This document shows, in pieces, positions 1 through 8,769 of a stretch of DNA of 20,983 nucleotides. The position numbers and the translations under genes were made by a program. Origin of the DNA: Magicicada cassinii (Eukaryota; Arthropoda; Insecta; Hemiptera; Cicadidae); contig JAOXNS010333189.1 of NCBI GenBank assembly GCA_028571305.1, positions 1-20,983 on the forward strand, given 5' to 3'. How positions within the stretch are numbered: position 1 is the stretch's first letter; each line of letters starts with the position of its first letter. The notes under the pieces were generated by a model. It searched no databases, was not told where the DNA came from, and saw nothing but the letters and a program-made list of their open reading frames with translations.

Positions 1-184
1 GCATAAAGTGCTTCCGGGCGAATTACTGTTGAATAATACCTAAGTTTGGCATTAATGGATATTGATTTCTTGTTATATGTGTCCTTAGTTAAATGGTAAG
101 CATCTTTCATCTTGTTAACTCTTGCTTTAATGGCTTCTTTCTATGAGACATTTTGTTCAATAACTTCTCCAAGTTATCTATTTT
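1..184 (-). mobile_element. LINE fragment B, RT C-terminal region, runs off left edge
   Basis: Read on the minus strand, this stretch encodes LTKDTYNKKSISINAKL followed by RYYSTVIRPEALYA. That is the segment after the RT palm in a class of arthropod LINE whose conserved form is roughly TYN-K-S-NTKLRHY-TVI-PEALYASE. The open part (LEKLLNKMSHRKK) is out of frame with the rest, so at least one frameshift lies near 107-120. The fragment continues beyond base 1, so its true 3' end is not visible. It abuts a different LINE at about 184/185. The family assignment rests on remembered motifs and not on a database search. Confidence 0.6.
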
Positions 185-655
185 TGTCTTATATAGTTTG
201 ATTTTTGTTTCGGATCTTGTTTGATTGCTCCATAAAGTGGAGTGCAACTGTTCGTCATTTGTTTCCCCTTGTTTCCCTTGTCCTACACGATATTTTATTT
301 CCTGTATACTTATGCCGGGGACACCAAAGTATTTGTATGAATCGCCTCCCTTCGCAACTTCCAGTTCCAATAATATATCTCTGCAGGTATTTCCGACGAC
401 AATATGTTCGGTCTTATTTGTACTGATCGTTAAGTCCTATTTCTGGTATTCTTGGTCTAACTTCCTAATCATACAACAGTTGTAATCAAACCCCCATCTT
501 CAGCTATAATTACTTGATCGTCCGCAAAATGAAAAGTGAAGAGCTATTCCCATATTGTGACATGCGACAGTGCGTACCCAAGGTTCTAAAGCTGAATTCA
601 AGTATATCTTAAATAAAGTGGTGCTACAGAAAAACTTTGTCACAATCCCTTGGTG
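185..655 (-). mobile_element. LINE fragment A, reverse transcriptase palm, decayed
   Basis: On the minus strand the remains of a non-LTR reverse transcriptase can be followed. Near 655-590 there is a degraded motif B (KGL-Q-SVAPL-L-IYLNSAL). Near 535-495 is FADDQVIIAEDGG, the FADD box carrying two catalytic aspartates. Near 345-310 is YKYFGVPG, the usual YKYLGV box. Near 230-185 is LHSTLWSNQTRSETKIKLYKT. Several stops and frameshifts interrupt the reading, so no active protein is possible. The order of motifs fits a LINE of the FADDQV-type common in insects. The expected next segment (a YGSETW box) is absent because another LINE fragment begins at about 184. Endonuclease sequence is missing too. 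Confidence 0.75.
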
Positions 656-815
656 ACTAGAAATTTATCAAATAGTCTTCAGCCTACCTTTATAATGGTA
701 GTAATGTTGGCATGTCTTAAAATCACCAATATGAATTACAAGTTAGCAATTTAACTTCAGGTTCTAGAACACAAGCACATTCACTTATAGGGCTAAATTA
801 AAATTCTATTTATAT
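656..815. other. AT-rich intervening sequence
   Basis: No coding potential, repeat or RNA signature is apparent between the LINE fragment on the left and the solo LTR on the right. The 812-815 ATAT is the left copy of the LTR target-site duplication. Confidence 0.5.
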
Positions 816-1267
816 TGTTACGTAAAACGGAAAATTATCGTACATTCGATTGTGTCATTCTACAAGCTTCTCAACTAGCACAGCGGATGTGTGTTTCTGC
901 TAAGGTCGCGCTGAAGTATCCTCTAGAATTTTCGAGTGCTTGTTAAGGACGCATATTATGGAACTCTGCAGACTATAAATAGCCCACACCTGCCGCTTAG
1001 TTTTCAGTTTACTTTGGGCGATTACTCAGTGGGTTTCAAGTGGCTATTAGTGAAAAGTGATAATTGTGCGGGACTCTATTAGTTGACATTATTATTGCGC
1101 GTGGACAAATTTAATTTAAATTATCGTACGAGTATAATCTTGTTGAATAACTTGTTGATTACAAACTGATAATTGTGATAATTAAAGCAGGTTATTAATG
1201 ACTTCATTGGTGTCTTGTATTTTGTTTTCCACTGTACCATACGACGATCAAGGAGACCGTCGTAACA
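816..1267 (+). mobile_element. Solo LTR of a Gypsy-like LTR retrotransposon
   Basis: The 452-bp element begins TGTTACG and ends CGTAACA, a perfect 7-bp terminal inverted repeat of the TG...CA type. It is flanked on both sides by ATAT (812-815 and 1268-1271), a 4-bp target-site duplication of a kind favoured by Gypsy elements. A TATA box (TATAAATAG near 975) followed about 25 bp downstream by a TCAGTTT initiator-like site gives plus-strand orientation. No internal region is attached, so this is best read as a solo LTR left by recombination between two LTRs. A diverged inverted copy lies at 3880-4499. The intact duplication suggests moderate rather than great age. The superfamily is inferred from ends and duplication length, since no coding region is present. 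Confidence 0.85.
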
Positions 1268-1689
1268 ATATTTAATCAACCAGCAGTGATAATGATTATT
1301 ACAATAGTAAAAGTTACCGCAATATACAAACGGCTGATAGCTTATTTTTTTCAATCTAATTATAGGAAAAAAACTTTTTTACTTGTAAAAGTCACTCATT
1401 GACGAAGGCAGGGTAGCATGGATATTTCTTCCAGTATAGTACATCCGAAGCACAGAGGAAAACGAACTGGAAAGTGTAATTTTACTCACAATAATTACAG
1501 TTATTTGTGTTCAGGAGTTTAAAAATTTATGGCTGTTACAGAGAAATAATAATATTTTATGGCCGTAAGCTTTCACGGTGAGTAATGTGTAATTTGCATA
1601 AGAATTACCCTTTTTGTGAGCTGCTATATTCTGTCCGTAGCAAGCAAAGGTCAGCACATTGCGGGCAAATGTCTGATGTCCTTGCCTAT
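1268..1689. other. Unassigned AT-rich sequence
   Basis: Apart from the right ATAT duplication copy, nothing recognisable is seen. There is no reading frame with known motifs and no repeat visible by eye. Confidence 0.4.
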
Positions 1690-1928
1690 CCTACTTATCG
1701 CTTTCATCACTTTATGGGCAGGCCGGGCTCATCAGTCATAGATAAGACAGCCGGTCTAGGGGTTGTGTGTCTCAAAATCAATACATCTGGTCCTCCAGGT
1801 TGGGAATTGTAGAATAGGCTGACAACCAGTTCATAGAAAAAGCACTTGTTCTGGAACCTGATTCTAGGCCTTGGATAGGGGTGGAATGGTCATGTCGCAA
1901 TAGGCTATTACAGTAATGCTGGGTTGGT
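1690..1928 (+). mobile_element. Possible non-autonomous retroposon leading into a GAA tail
   Basis: The stretch around 1786-1830 (GTCCTCCAGGTTGGG followed by GGCTGACAACC) resembles a motif that recurs in insect retroposon untranslated sequence, and the element runs directly into GAAGAAGAAG. The last bases before the tail (CAGTAATG... then GAAGAAG) are faintly like the end of the LINE at 6093-7361. There are no pol III A and B boxes that I can place and no target duplication. The call depends on memory of the motif and is weak. It could equally be ordinary sequence beside a microsatellite. Confidence 0.25.
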
Positions 1929-2080
1929 AGAAGAAGAAGAGGAAGAAGAAGAAGATAAAGCGGAAAAAGAAGAAGAAGAGGAGGAGGCGTAGGAAGAAGA
2001 ATAAGAAGAAGAAGAGGAGGAAGAGGAGGAGGAAGAAGAAGAAGAAGGAGAAGAAGAAGAAGAAGAAGAAGAAGAAGAGG
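1929..2080 (+). repeat. (GAA)n/(GGA)n purine microsatellite
   Basis: About 150 bases of almost pure purine on the plus strand, mostly GAA with interspersed GGA units and two or three interruptions. Reading frames across it give artefactual polyserine or polyleucine proteins that should not be annotated. The tract lies between a possible plus-strand retroposon tail and a minus-strand LINE. Confidence 0.95.
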
Positions 2081-2099
2081 ATTTATCACAGATTGTATT

Positions 2100-2752
2100 C
2101 AATGTATAAATAAACCTTTTACAGTTGTTTAAACTATACTTTTTAAATACCTCGTTACTGCTTAATCGATTCACTCATGAGTTTCCCTGCATCCATATCC
2201 AACACTATGTCTCTTTAAAGTCTACTCGAACCTTGTCTCATGATCCATGTTTCAGAACCATACAGAGCTACAGTCCATACAAAAGATTTTATGAGATTTC
2301 GCTGGTCTCGATACCAGTGTTCCTACCATTTATGCAGGATATTTTGCTATAGCTGCACTACTAGGTTGAATTGTCGACAGATGGTTTTTTATCCTCTGGT
2401 TCTGTAGAACCCAGTTACTTAAAAGTTCCGATCTGCCTCAACTTTACCTCTACCAATAGGATGTCTATAACTGCTGTGGGATGTCCCGTTAGTATCACTT
2501 TTCACATTAATTTTCATATCAAACTGCTGTTGTCTTTTTTAATTGTAGGTTTTGCATTTGTTTTACAGGTCACTCTCACCTTCAACCAGAAATTCAAGGT
2601 CGTCTGCAAATTGAAAATACCTATTTCGACTCTCCCCCCATTAAGTTCACACATCTCACACATGTAGGCGTGAAATGTCAATTTCACACCTCTAAGTTCT
2701 CCTTGCAAAGATTGATTACCTGCTCAATGTATATGTTGAAGAGTAGAGATTA
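2100..2752 (-). mobile_element. LINE fragment, RT palm to C-terminal region, decayed
   Basis: The minus strand carries, in order, SLLFNIYIEQVINLCKENLE (2752-2690, the LSPLLFNIYIE part of motif B), RYFQFADDLEFLVEGESDL (about 2620-2565, motif C with FADD), and FVWTVALYGSETWIMRQG (about 2285-2235, the conserved WSVALYGSETW box after the palm). Motifs are in several frames and stops occur throughout, so the copy is dead. The distance between motif C and the YGSETW box is near that expected. The 3' part runs towards the GAA tract, which may be its CTT-type tail on the minus strand. The endonuclease and the N-terminal RT are missing. It is a different lineage from the LINEs at 185-655 and 6093-7361, and similar to those at 8290-8712 and 17795-18190. 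Confidence 0.75.
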
Positions 2753-2841
2753 TCTTATTTAACTAAATTAATTGAATGATAGACGTTTGCTTGGTAAATG
2801 AAGACTCATTGATACAGTTGTTTATTCTTAATACAACATGG

Positions 2842-3600
2842 TGCTGTTTCTTTTGGCTGCGGTGTTGGAGTCCCTCAAGTAACCGCCGCGGTACATTTGC
2901 GATAACACCTAAAGTGTTACGATACGGAGTGACGTTGATTCTCTGATGGTAGCGGCACTTTTAAACTGCTTCGCGTCTTGTATCGGGGAAAAAATATACA
3001 AAATTTTACGCATAAAGACAGATATTCGGAGGTCGATGCCAACGAACTGAAGGTTTGATCTTGGATTTCGTGCATAAGCTAGTTTTAGAGGAAACTGATG
3101 TCATTGCATCGTATATCCAAGTTCACGTTTGAGCCAAGTGCGATTCATGGAGCGTGTACAAGTTCTTCAGTGATGATATTCACCTCGGTGGTCTGGTCGC
3201 AGAAATGGGTTCTGTTTCTCTTGTGTACAGACTCGGCTGCGGTGTTGGAGTCCTTCAAGTAACCGCCGTACATCTCCAATAACACTAAGGTGTTATGATA
3301 CTGAGCGGCGTTGATTCTCTGATGGTAGCAGCACTTTTAAACTGCTTCGCGTTTTGTTTCAGGAAAAAATATACAGAATTTCACGCATAAAGACAGATAT
3401 CCAGAGGTCGATGCCAACGAACTCAAGGTTTGATCTTGGATTTCGTGCAAACGCTGATTTTAGAGGAAACTAATGTCATTACATCGTATATCCAAGCGTG
3501 ATTCACGGAGCGTGTACAATTTCTTCAGGGATAATCTGGTCGCAGTCAGCCTCCGATTTCTTACAGAAACTGGTGCAAGAGTTTGGTGATTGTGTTTTTC
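2842..3600. repeat. Tandem duplication, two units of about 380 bp
   Basis: Unit 1 (about 2842-3220) and unit 2 (about 3221-3600) share long blocks, for example GGCTGCGGTGTTGGAGTCC at 2855 and 3235, TTGATTCTCTGATGGTAGC, and CAGAGGTCGATGCCAACGAA in the second unit against a near match in the first. The spacing of the shared landmarks is 380 bp. Unit 2 has several short deletions relative to unit 1 and extra sequence near its end. No protein motif is recognisable in either unit on either strand. It could be a host minisatellite-like duplication or leftover internal sequence of the LTR element whose LTR begins at 3880. I cannot decide between these. Confidence 0.9.
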
Positions 3601-3879
3601 TTTAGCTCGTGCTCATGCGGTGCCACTGTGTGATACGCTGGTTAACTCGTTTTTTACGCCTCGCGTGCTCATTAAGGCCTGCGCGAAATCGTGCTGCGAC
3701 TGATTCCTCCAGTAATTTCATTAAACCTCGGCTGATTCTGTGGTCGAGATGATGTTCGAGTTGACGTGACCTGTTCGCCGAAGAATATCTCAAAACGGTT
3801 CGATATTTAAACGCTTGCTTCGCTCAGGGTTACTTAACGTGGGAACCGATCGCACCGTCAACAATCGTGGTATCTGTAT
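3601..3879. other. Unassigned sequence between tandem repeat and LTR
   Basis: A 63-codon open frame on the minus strand (3793-3602), rich in arginine and histidine, is present but matches no family I know. If the LTR at 3880-4499 still carries internal sequence, this would be its leader side. No convincing tRNA-complementary primer binding site is visible next to the LTR, so that reading is unproven. Confidence 0.3.
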
Positions 3880-4499
3880 TGTTACGACGGTCTCACTGAT
3901 CGTCGTATGGTACAGTGGAAAACAAAATAAAGACACCAATTATGTCACTAATCACCAACTTTAATTAATCACAATTAAGAATTTGAAATCAACAAGTTAT
4001 TCAACAAGATTATACTCGTACAATAATTCAAGTTAAATTTGTAGCTTTAATTAATCACAAATAACAGGTTGAAATCAACAAGATTATACTCTTACAATAA
4101 TGCAAGTTAAATTTTTAGCTCTAATTAATCACAAATAACAGTCTGAAATCAAGAAGTTGTTCAACAAGATTATACTCGTACAATAATTCAAGTTAAATTT
4201 GTACACACACAATAATAATGCCAAGTACGTATTAGAGCCCAGCGCAATAATCACTTTTCACTAATAATTACTTGAACGCACTCTGTAATCGCCCGACGTA
4301 AACTGAAAGTCGAAGCGGCAGCTGTTGTGTATTTATATGCCGCTGCAGGGTTCCATTATATGCGTCCTTAACAAGCAGTCGAAAACTCTAGAGGTATAAT
4401 TCAGTGCGACCTTGGCAGAAACACGCACGTGCTGGGCTAAGCGAGCAACGCGTAGAACAACGTTCGCCATTGTACCAGAACGTTCCGTATGGTGTAACA
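3880..4499 (-). mobile_element. LTR of the same Gypsy-like family, inverted, with internal triplication
   Basis: This is a diverged reverse-complement copy of the LTR at 816-1267. Shared landmarks are the TGTTACG edge, the block around 3890-3930, the TATAAATA promoter (minus strand, near 4335), the AGTGAAAAGTGAT block and the AAGTCGAAAACTCTAGAGG-type block near 4380. It ends TGTAACA. It is about 620 bp against 452 bp, largely because of three tandem units at 3959-4204. The flanking bases do not form a clear target duplication (GTAT on the left, ATAG on the right), so it may be a solo LTR with an eroded duplication or one LTR of a larger, rearranged copy. It appears older than the first copy. 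Confidence 0.85.
3959..4204. repeat. Three tandem units inside the LTR
   Basis: Units at about 3959-4044, 4045-4118 and 4119-4204 each start with CT-TAATTAATCACAA and end with CAAGTTAAATTT. The first and third are about 86 bp, and the middle one is about 74 bp. The sister LTR at 816-1267 has only one unit, so this is a family or copy-level expansion. Confidence 0.9.
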
Positions 4500-4726
4500 A
4501 TAGTTTCATCTCCCGTGAACGAGCTTACCGCAGGATTATAAGACAACCCATCGTTCGCAGATTGTTCCAATATATTCGTATGTCTATTATGTGTCCAGTA
4601 TACTTCCTGCACTCCGCTGCTGCTGTTGCCGAGCAGAACACAATATAAGCTAACAGCGAAGAAAAATTTTTCATTTTGACTGACAATTCAAATTTTCTTT
4701 ACAATTTTCAAATGAATTATTACATA
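4500..4726. other. Unassigned sequence between LTR and Tigger element
   Basis: No motif recognised. A minus-strand open frame covers 4612-4388 but half of it lies inside the LTR, so it is probably chance. Confidence 0.4.
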
Positions 4727-5622
4727 CAGTACACTCTCACTAATCCGGCAGGTATCAGACAAGGGTAGTGCCGGATCAGTGTAAATGCCGGATTAATGGA
4801 TGGTTATTAGAAAAAAAATTTAAATGACAAAAAGTAGCGCATATTGTACGCAATGGTAAAACATGAAAAAACTTACACTTGATTAATTCATCGGATTAAA
4901 TATATAGTAAGTTGTCTTCTATTTTTTCTTATAATTATTCAGATTACTTTTATGTTTTTAATTTAGTCAAAACTAGAGAAAAATAAAACTCGCAGAGTAA
5001 TGTATAGTACTATTCCATTGAAATGAAAAAGCTGTCAATTTAATTTTCTTATTTGGCTTGAAACGCCACTTTTAACGTGTTGCAGTTTTTTCAACACGAG
5101 AATTTCACAAGCAGATACGGTATTTTTTTCTGCCCACTTAATAGAAGTTGTCAAAACGTCCACTACTGCCATATCATGGCCTACGGTATGAACAGCTGTC
5201 GCTGCTTCTCCCCCTTCCTCCCCCTCCTCACCTCTGGTCGTCAAACTGACTATTTCATCGTCTGTCATAAACTAGTTTTTTCATTTTCATCACCCGCCAG
5301 CCACTTGTTTACATCGTCCGTTGTCAAATCGTCTGTTTTGCCTACTAGTTTCTCAGCGATTGTATCTCGCAACTCGTGCAGTTTAGCATATGAGGACATT
5401 TTGCACTCACGATCTTAAATTACGTAAACACGACAAATAATTACACCAAGAAAAAAACAACTAGAAATAAACGGCACTGTACACAGCGAGGGACTAACGA
5501 TGCAACTGACGTCTATGGTCAGCGACTTGTTTCTCCTTCCACACTTGCCAGCACCCGCCTAAAAGCGCCAAACTACTGGAGGGGCCGGACTACCGCAGAG
5601 CCGGATTACAGAGGGTGTACTG
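4727..5622 (-). mobile_element. Tigger/pogo-type DNA transposon, internally deleted
   Basis: The left end starts CAGTACACTCTC and the right end, read inward, starts CAGTACACCCTC. Both continue with TAATCCGGC, the AATCCGGC signature of Tigger/pogo terminal inverted repeats. The pogo group duplicates TA. TA is present on the left (4725-4726), and CA is found on the right (5623-5624), which looks like a decayed TA. Length is 896 bp, whereas full autonomous members are usually 2-3 kb. Only the C-terminal part of a jerky/Tigger-like transposase remains, on the minus strand (5399-5035). The CENP-B-like DNA-binding region and the DDE catalytic core are absent, so it is a non-autonomous deletion derivative. 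Confidence 0.85.
5035..5399 (-). pseudogene. C-terminal remnant of a Tigger/jerky-type transposase
   Basis: Two overlapping minus-strand frames carry the tail of the transposase. The first runs from ATG at 5399 to a stop at 5265 and includes AEKLVGKTDDLTTDDVNKWL. The second runs from ATG at 5268 to 5035, begins MTDDEIVSL, then has an acidic stretch (GEEGEEGGE), then TSIKWAEKNTVSACEILVLK. The pattern of VN-WL, then TDDEIV, acidic residues and a helical W-E tail is what I know from Tigger-like proteins, where it is one continuous frame. A single-base shift at the ATGA overlap separates them here. DNA-binding and catalytic domains are missing. The reading as a transposase tail is knowledge of the family; the deletion origin is inference. 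Confidence 0.7.
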
Positions 5623-6092
5623 CATTTGTTTTCGCCAAGTAAGTCCAATACAAAACCAAATAAGTATACAAAAACAAATACAATAACAAAAAACATAACA
5701 GTAGCAATATCATAAATAATTATAATAAGCATATAATAAACAATAATGTAAGCAATAATAATGTTGTTGGTGAAGCAACATAGTTACACCTCTCACACAA
5801 CCATCTGGAATGTTACAACGTTTAAAAATATATATGATTATAGTTAACTATAATTATAGTTCATTACACACTTGAGGTTTTTAGAAGTTAACGGCTCTAA
5901 CGGACGCACAGGTGAAGTTTTATGGCCTGAGAGAAATTACGCCGCAGCGGTGCGTCTGTGTAATTTGCATAACATTTGTGAAGTCGGTTCTTAACGATGC
6001 TCAGCACAATGAATACGTTGCCTGGGTACCTACTCTTATACATATCTTACGGGCCAAAACCATTCTTTATGCAAATTAAGACCTTATACAGT
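5623..6092. other. AT-rich spacer with an 18-bp palindrome
   Basis: Low-complexity A-rich sequence (5640-5760, many AATAA and ACAAA runs). Positions 5837-5854 form a perfect 18-bp palindrome centred on GTTAAC, itself in a TATAATTATAG context. No gene or RNA is visible. Confidence 0.6.
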
Positions 6093-7361
6093 CAAGTTGT
6101 TTGTACCAAAAACTGCTTCCACATGGTGATCCACAGGTGACTGGTCGATATAAGTGCGAATTTAGAAGAGGGAAATCGACAAGAGACCAAATTTTCACAC
6201 TCCGACAAATTCTGGAGAAAGGTAGGAAACATAAGCTACAAAACCATCGCCTCTTCATAGATTTCAGAAATGCATACGATAATACTGATAGGCAAGAACT
6301 TTACACATCTCTTGAAGAACTAGGCATACCAAAGAAATTAATAAGATTGTGTAGGATGACAATGCTGACAGTGAAGGGCACGGTGAGGATCCAGAATGAC
6401 TTATCAACAGTAGAGTTTGACTACAGAAAGAGAGTCCTCCAAGGCGATTCTCTTGCTTGCCTCCTCTTCAATCTTGCCTTAGAAAAAGGTACGAGAGGTG
6501 GTGGAATAGATTCCTCCGGGACTATAATTCAACAGGTTAATGCTGGTACTAGGATACGCCGATGACCTAGATATAATCGGGAGTTCCCTTCGAGCAGTCG
6601 CTGAAACCTTTATTGCTCTTGAAGATCCCGCAAGGAGGCTGGGTCTCATAATAAACGAAAGCAAGACAAAATACATAGTCACAGGACAGGAAGCTAGAGA
6701 AGGAGAGCTCATCCAAATTTGCATCTATTCCTTTGAAAAAGTCAACAACTTTGTTTATTTAGGTTGCCTAGTTAACTCTGATGAGGAAACAACAGAAGAA
6801 ATAAAGCGAAGAATCACCTTAGCTAATAGGTGCTTCTTTGGTCTCAGACCCCTGTTCCAGAGCAGAACAATTGCCAGAGCATCAAGCTGCTTCTGTATAA
6901 AACACTGATCTGCCCAGTTCTCACCTATGGTTCCGAGACCTGGACCATTTCTAGAAAGGCTGAGTCAAGCCTGCTGGTGCATGAATGCAAAATCCTCCGC
7001 AGCATTTTTGGTCCAATATGTGTGGGAGGTGAATGGAGGAAAAGGACCAACCAAGAACTGAATACTTTTCTGAATTAACCAGATATTGTGAAAATTATAA
7101 ACTTGTAGTCTCAGGCGGGCTGAACATGTGATCAGAATGGGGGAAATGAAATACCCATAAAGGCACTCACAGAACAGATCTATGCCACCAGGAGAGTTGG
7201 TAGACCCAAATTACGTTGGGAAGACGGTGTGAACTATGATGTGCGCCATATCCTTGGAACTCGGAACTTTTGAGCAGCTGCACTTGACCAGGACAACTGG
7301 TGGAGGGTGTTAAAGGAGGCTTTGACTCAGTAATGGTTGTTGCGCTGCCGAAGAAGAAGAA
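6093..7361 (+). mobile_element. LINE, 5'-truncated, complete RT core and 3' end
   Basis: This is the best-preserved retroelement in the window. From about 6093 the plus strand reads through FRRGKSTRDQIFTLRQILEK and the rest of a non-LTR reverse transcriptase to a C-terminal LTYGSETWTISRK box, and then GRPKLRWEDGVNYD and LDQDNWWRVLKEA before a stop at about 7332. The element closes with a short GAAGAAGAAG run at about 7351-7361, the kind of trinucleotide tail used by several insect LINEs. The apurinic endonuclease domain and everything 5' of the RT are absent, as expected from 5' truncation during target-primed reverse transcription. I see no target-site duplication with confidence. Clade is uncertain; it resembles RTE-like or related insect families. 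Confidence 0.85.
6101..7332 (+). pseudogene. Reverse transcriptase of the LINE, broken into frames
   Basis: Frame 1 (6101-6565, 154 codons) holds FRRG, motif A (FIDFRNAYD) and motif B (LQGDSLACLLFNLALEK). Frame 2 (6540-6908) holds motif C with an intact YADD (GYADDLDIIG), motif D (LGLIINESKTKYIVTG) and motif E (FVYLGCLV). Frame 3 (about 6830-7078) continues with LICPVLTYGSETW. The last part, after further shifts and one in-frame TGA near 7269, gives the GRPKLRWEDG tail. Both catalytic aspartates of YADD and the aspartate of motif A are present. Breaks lie between about 6490 and 6545, around 6890, and near 7078. The frames together approach the length of an RT domain plus C-terminal region, but no single functional product can be made. 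Confidence 0.85.
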
Positions 7362-7445
7362 TGGTCTCTCAGCATATTGGATGGTAGAACATCGGATTAA
7401 TGTTTGAGTTTAATAAATAAACACTTGATTCAGTTCTACAGGCAC

Positions 7446-7469
7446 TTGTTGTTGTTGTTGTTGTTGTTA
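7446..7469 (+). repeat. (TTG)n microsatellite
   Basis: Eight uninterrupted TTG units, about 85 bases downstream of the LINE's GAA tail. Confidence 0.9.
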
Positions 7470-8289
7470 TCCTGACACTTGTTCCACCAGTTAAGGCAGC
7501 TTCAGATGTAGATTTGAACTGAGAGTTTTGAAATGTACGTTTGAGGGGGCGGCGGGGGGAAGGGGTGGAAGTAGCGTATGACCAAGGGGAGAATGTCAGG
7601 CAAACAGTTGAAGAAAGGTGAATGTTCTATTGGTTGGTACAAAATAAAGTACCTACCGTTACTAGATAAGTATAAATCATATGCAATAAACGTTTGTACA
7701 AAGACGACTTACAAATCTAGCTACATGTCAGACTAATAGAAATATATGTAAAATATGTATAGTACAGTTACTAGGTGATTATATATAACATACAGTAAGC
7801 TTTTAGGTCTAATCTACAGTAACCAATTTACAAGTACAAGAATATGTAATTACCAGTAAAATATATATATAATACTAAAACTAGTCGACATAAAACCGAT
7901 TTAAATGATTTACTGAATTAATGGAGAGATTGTCCTCTATATAAAACAATGTATAAATTTTTGATCTAAGAAAAATTTGTGTCTATATTAATCTAATGTA
8001 AATAAATATAAACTATCTATAGGACAATTACTCAGTGAATCTAATCAAGATGTTTTTTCTATTTCTTTCTGTTTTCAAGCTTTGTCAAGAAAAATATTCT
8101 TAACGAATAAGTAGCTTTTGCAAAATCCCCATAAATTCAAATAATAATTTAAATATTCTTTATTTTATCTAAATAAGCTGAGCACTGCCAACTTATAAAA
8201 CAATAATTTCCCTGGCATTTAAAACAAATTATTACTTTAAACACAAGGCACTGACTCCAGAAACTTTTGACACTATCTCTTGGATTACT
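7470..8289. other. AT-rich intergenic sequence, nothing recognised
   Basis: Very AT-rich, with a short G-rich patch at about 7545-7565. There is no motif-bearing frame and no structured repeat visible. Confidence 0.5.
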
Positions 8290-8712
8290 CATATTACCTG
8301 TAAGTTATATGGTGTTCTGCCACGTGACAGATTCCAGACACCACTGTCATCACCATTTAAAATATTTCAGGCTTGAGTTACATATCTTCATGAGGTTCCC
8401 CATACATTATGCCATCCAAGAGCTTCAATTTTCATCCTCATGTCTTCCCTTATACACCATTGTTAATAGTTCATTTGCCCTGGGCTTTTGTCTTATCCAG
8501 TTTCCCTTTCCCTTTTTATAATCCCTAGAAGTGTGTTCTACCCTTGTGCTTGATACTTTCAGGCACCACTTCATAGCTTACTTTACCCATCCAAGTTATT
8601 ATTTCCGAATCCACATTTCCAACACCTCAATATTATTTCTGTCCTTTCCCTTACTGTCCGCGAAACACTCCATATACAAAATTTGATAAAAAAGTTCATG
8701 AAATTTCTGTTT
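8290..8712 (-). mobile_element. Highly decayed LINE C-terminal region
   Basis: On the minus strand FIKFCIWSV (about 8695-8669) corresponds to the KFVWSVALYG box. It is followed in another frame by WMGKVSYEVVPESIKHKGRT (about 8605-8540), which parallels WTDKVTNEEVLRRI-EKR in the LINE class seen at 2100-2752 and 17795-18190. Further on, LLDGIMYGEPHEDM (about 8420-8378) parallels the RRK-LLDDI---YEDMK tail. Stops are frequent and no frame stays open, so this is an old copy. The match is by motif order only. Confidence 0.5.
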
Positions 8713-8769
8713 CTTTAAAAAATTGCCTTTATTCTTCTATATTTATATTGTTCCCCTTCTTAGTCATCC

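Noticed and set aside
1778-2174. Polyleucine and polyserine open frames on the minus strand
   Set aside because: They are translations of the GAA/GGA microsatellite and have no independent support.
2842-3600. CRISPR-like or regulatory array
   Set aside because: Only two long units with no short-repeat and spacer structure; the sequence context is eukaryotic.
5077-5418. 113-codon plus-strand frame inside the Tigger element
   Set aside because: It is the antisense shadow of the transposase tail, which carries the recognisable motifs on the minus strand.
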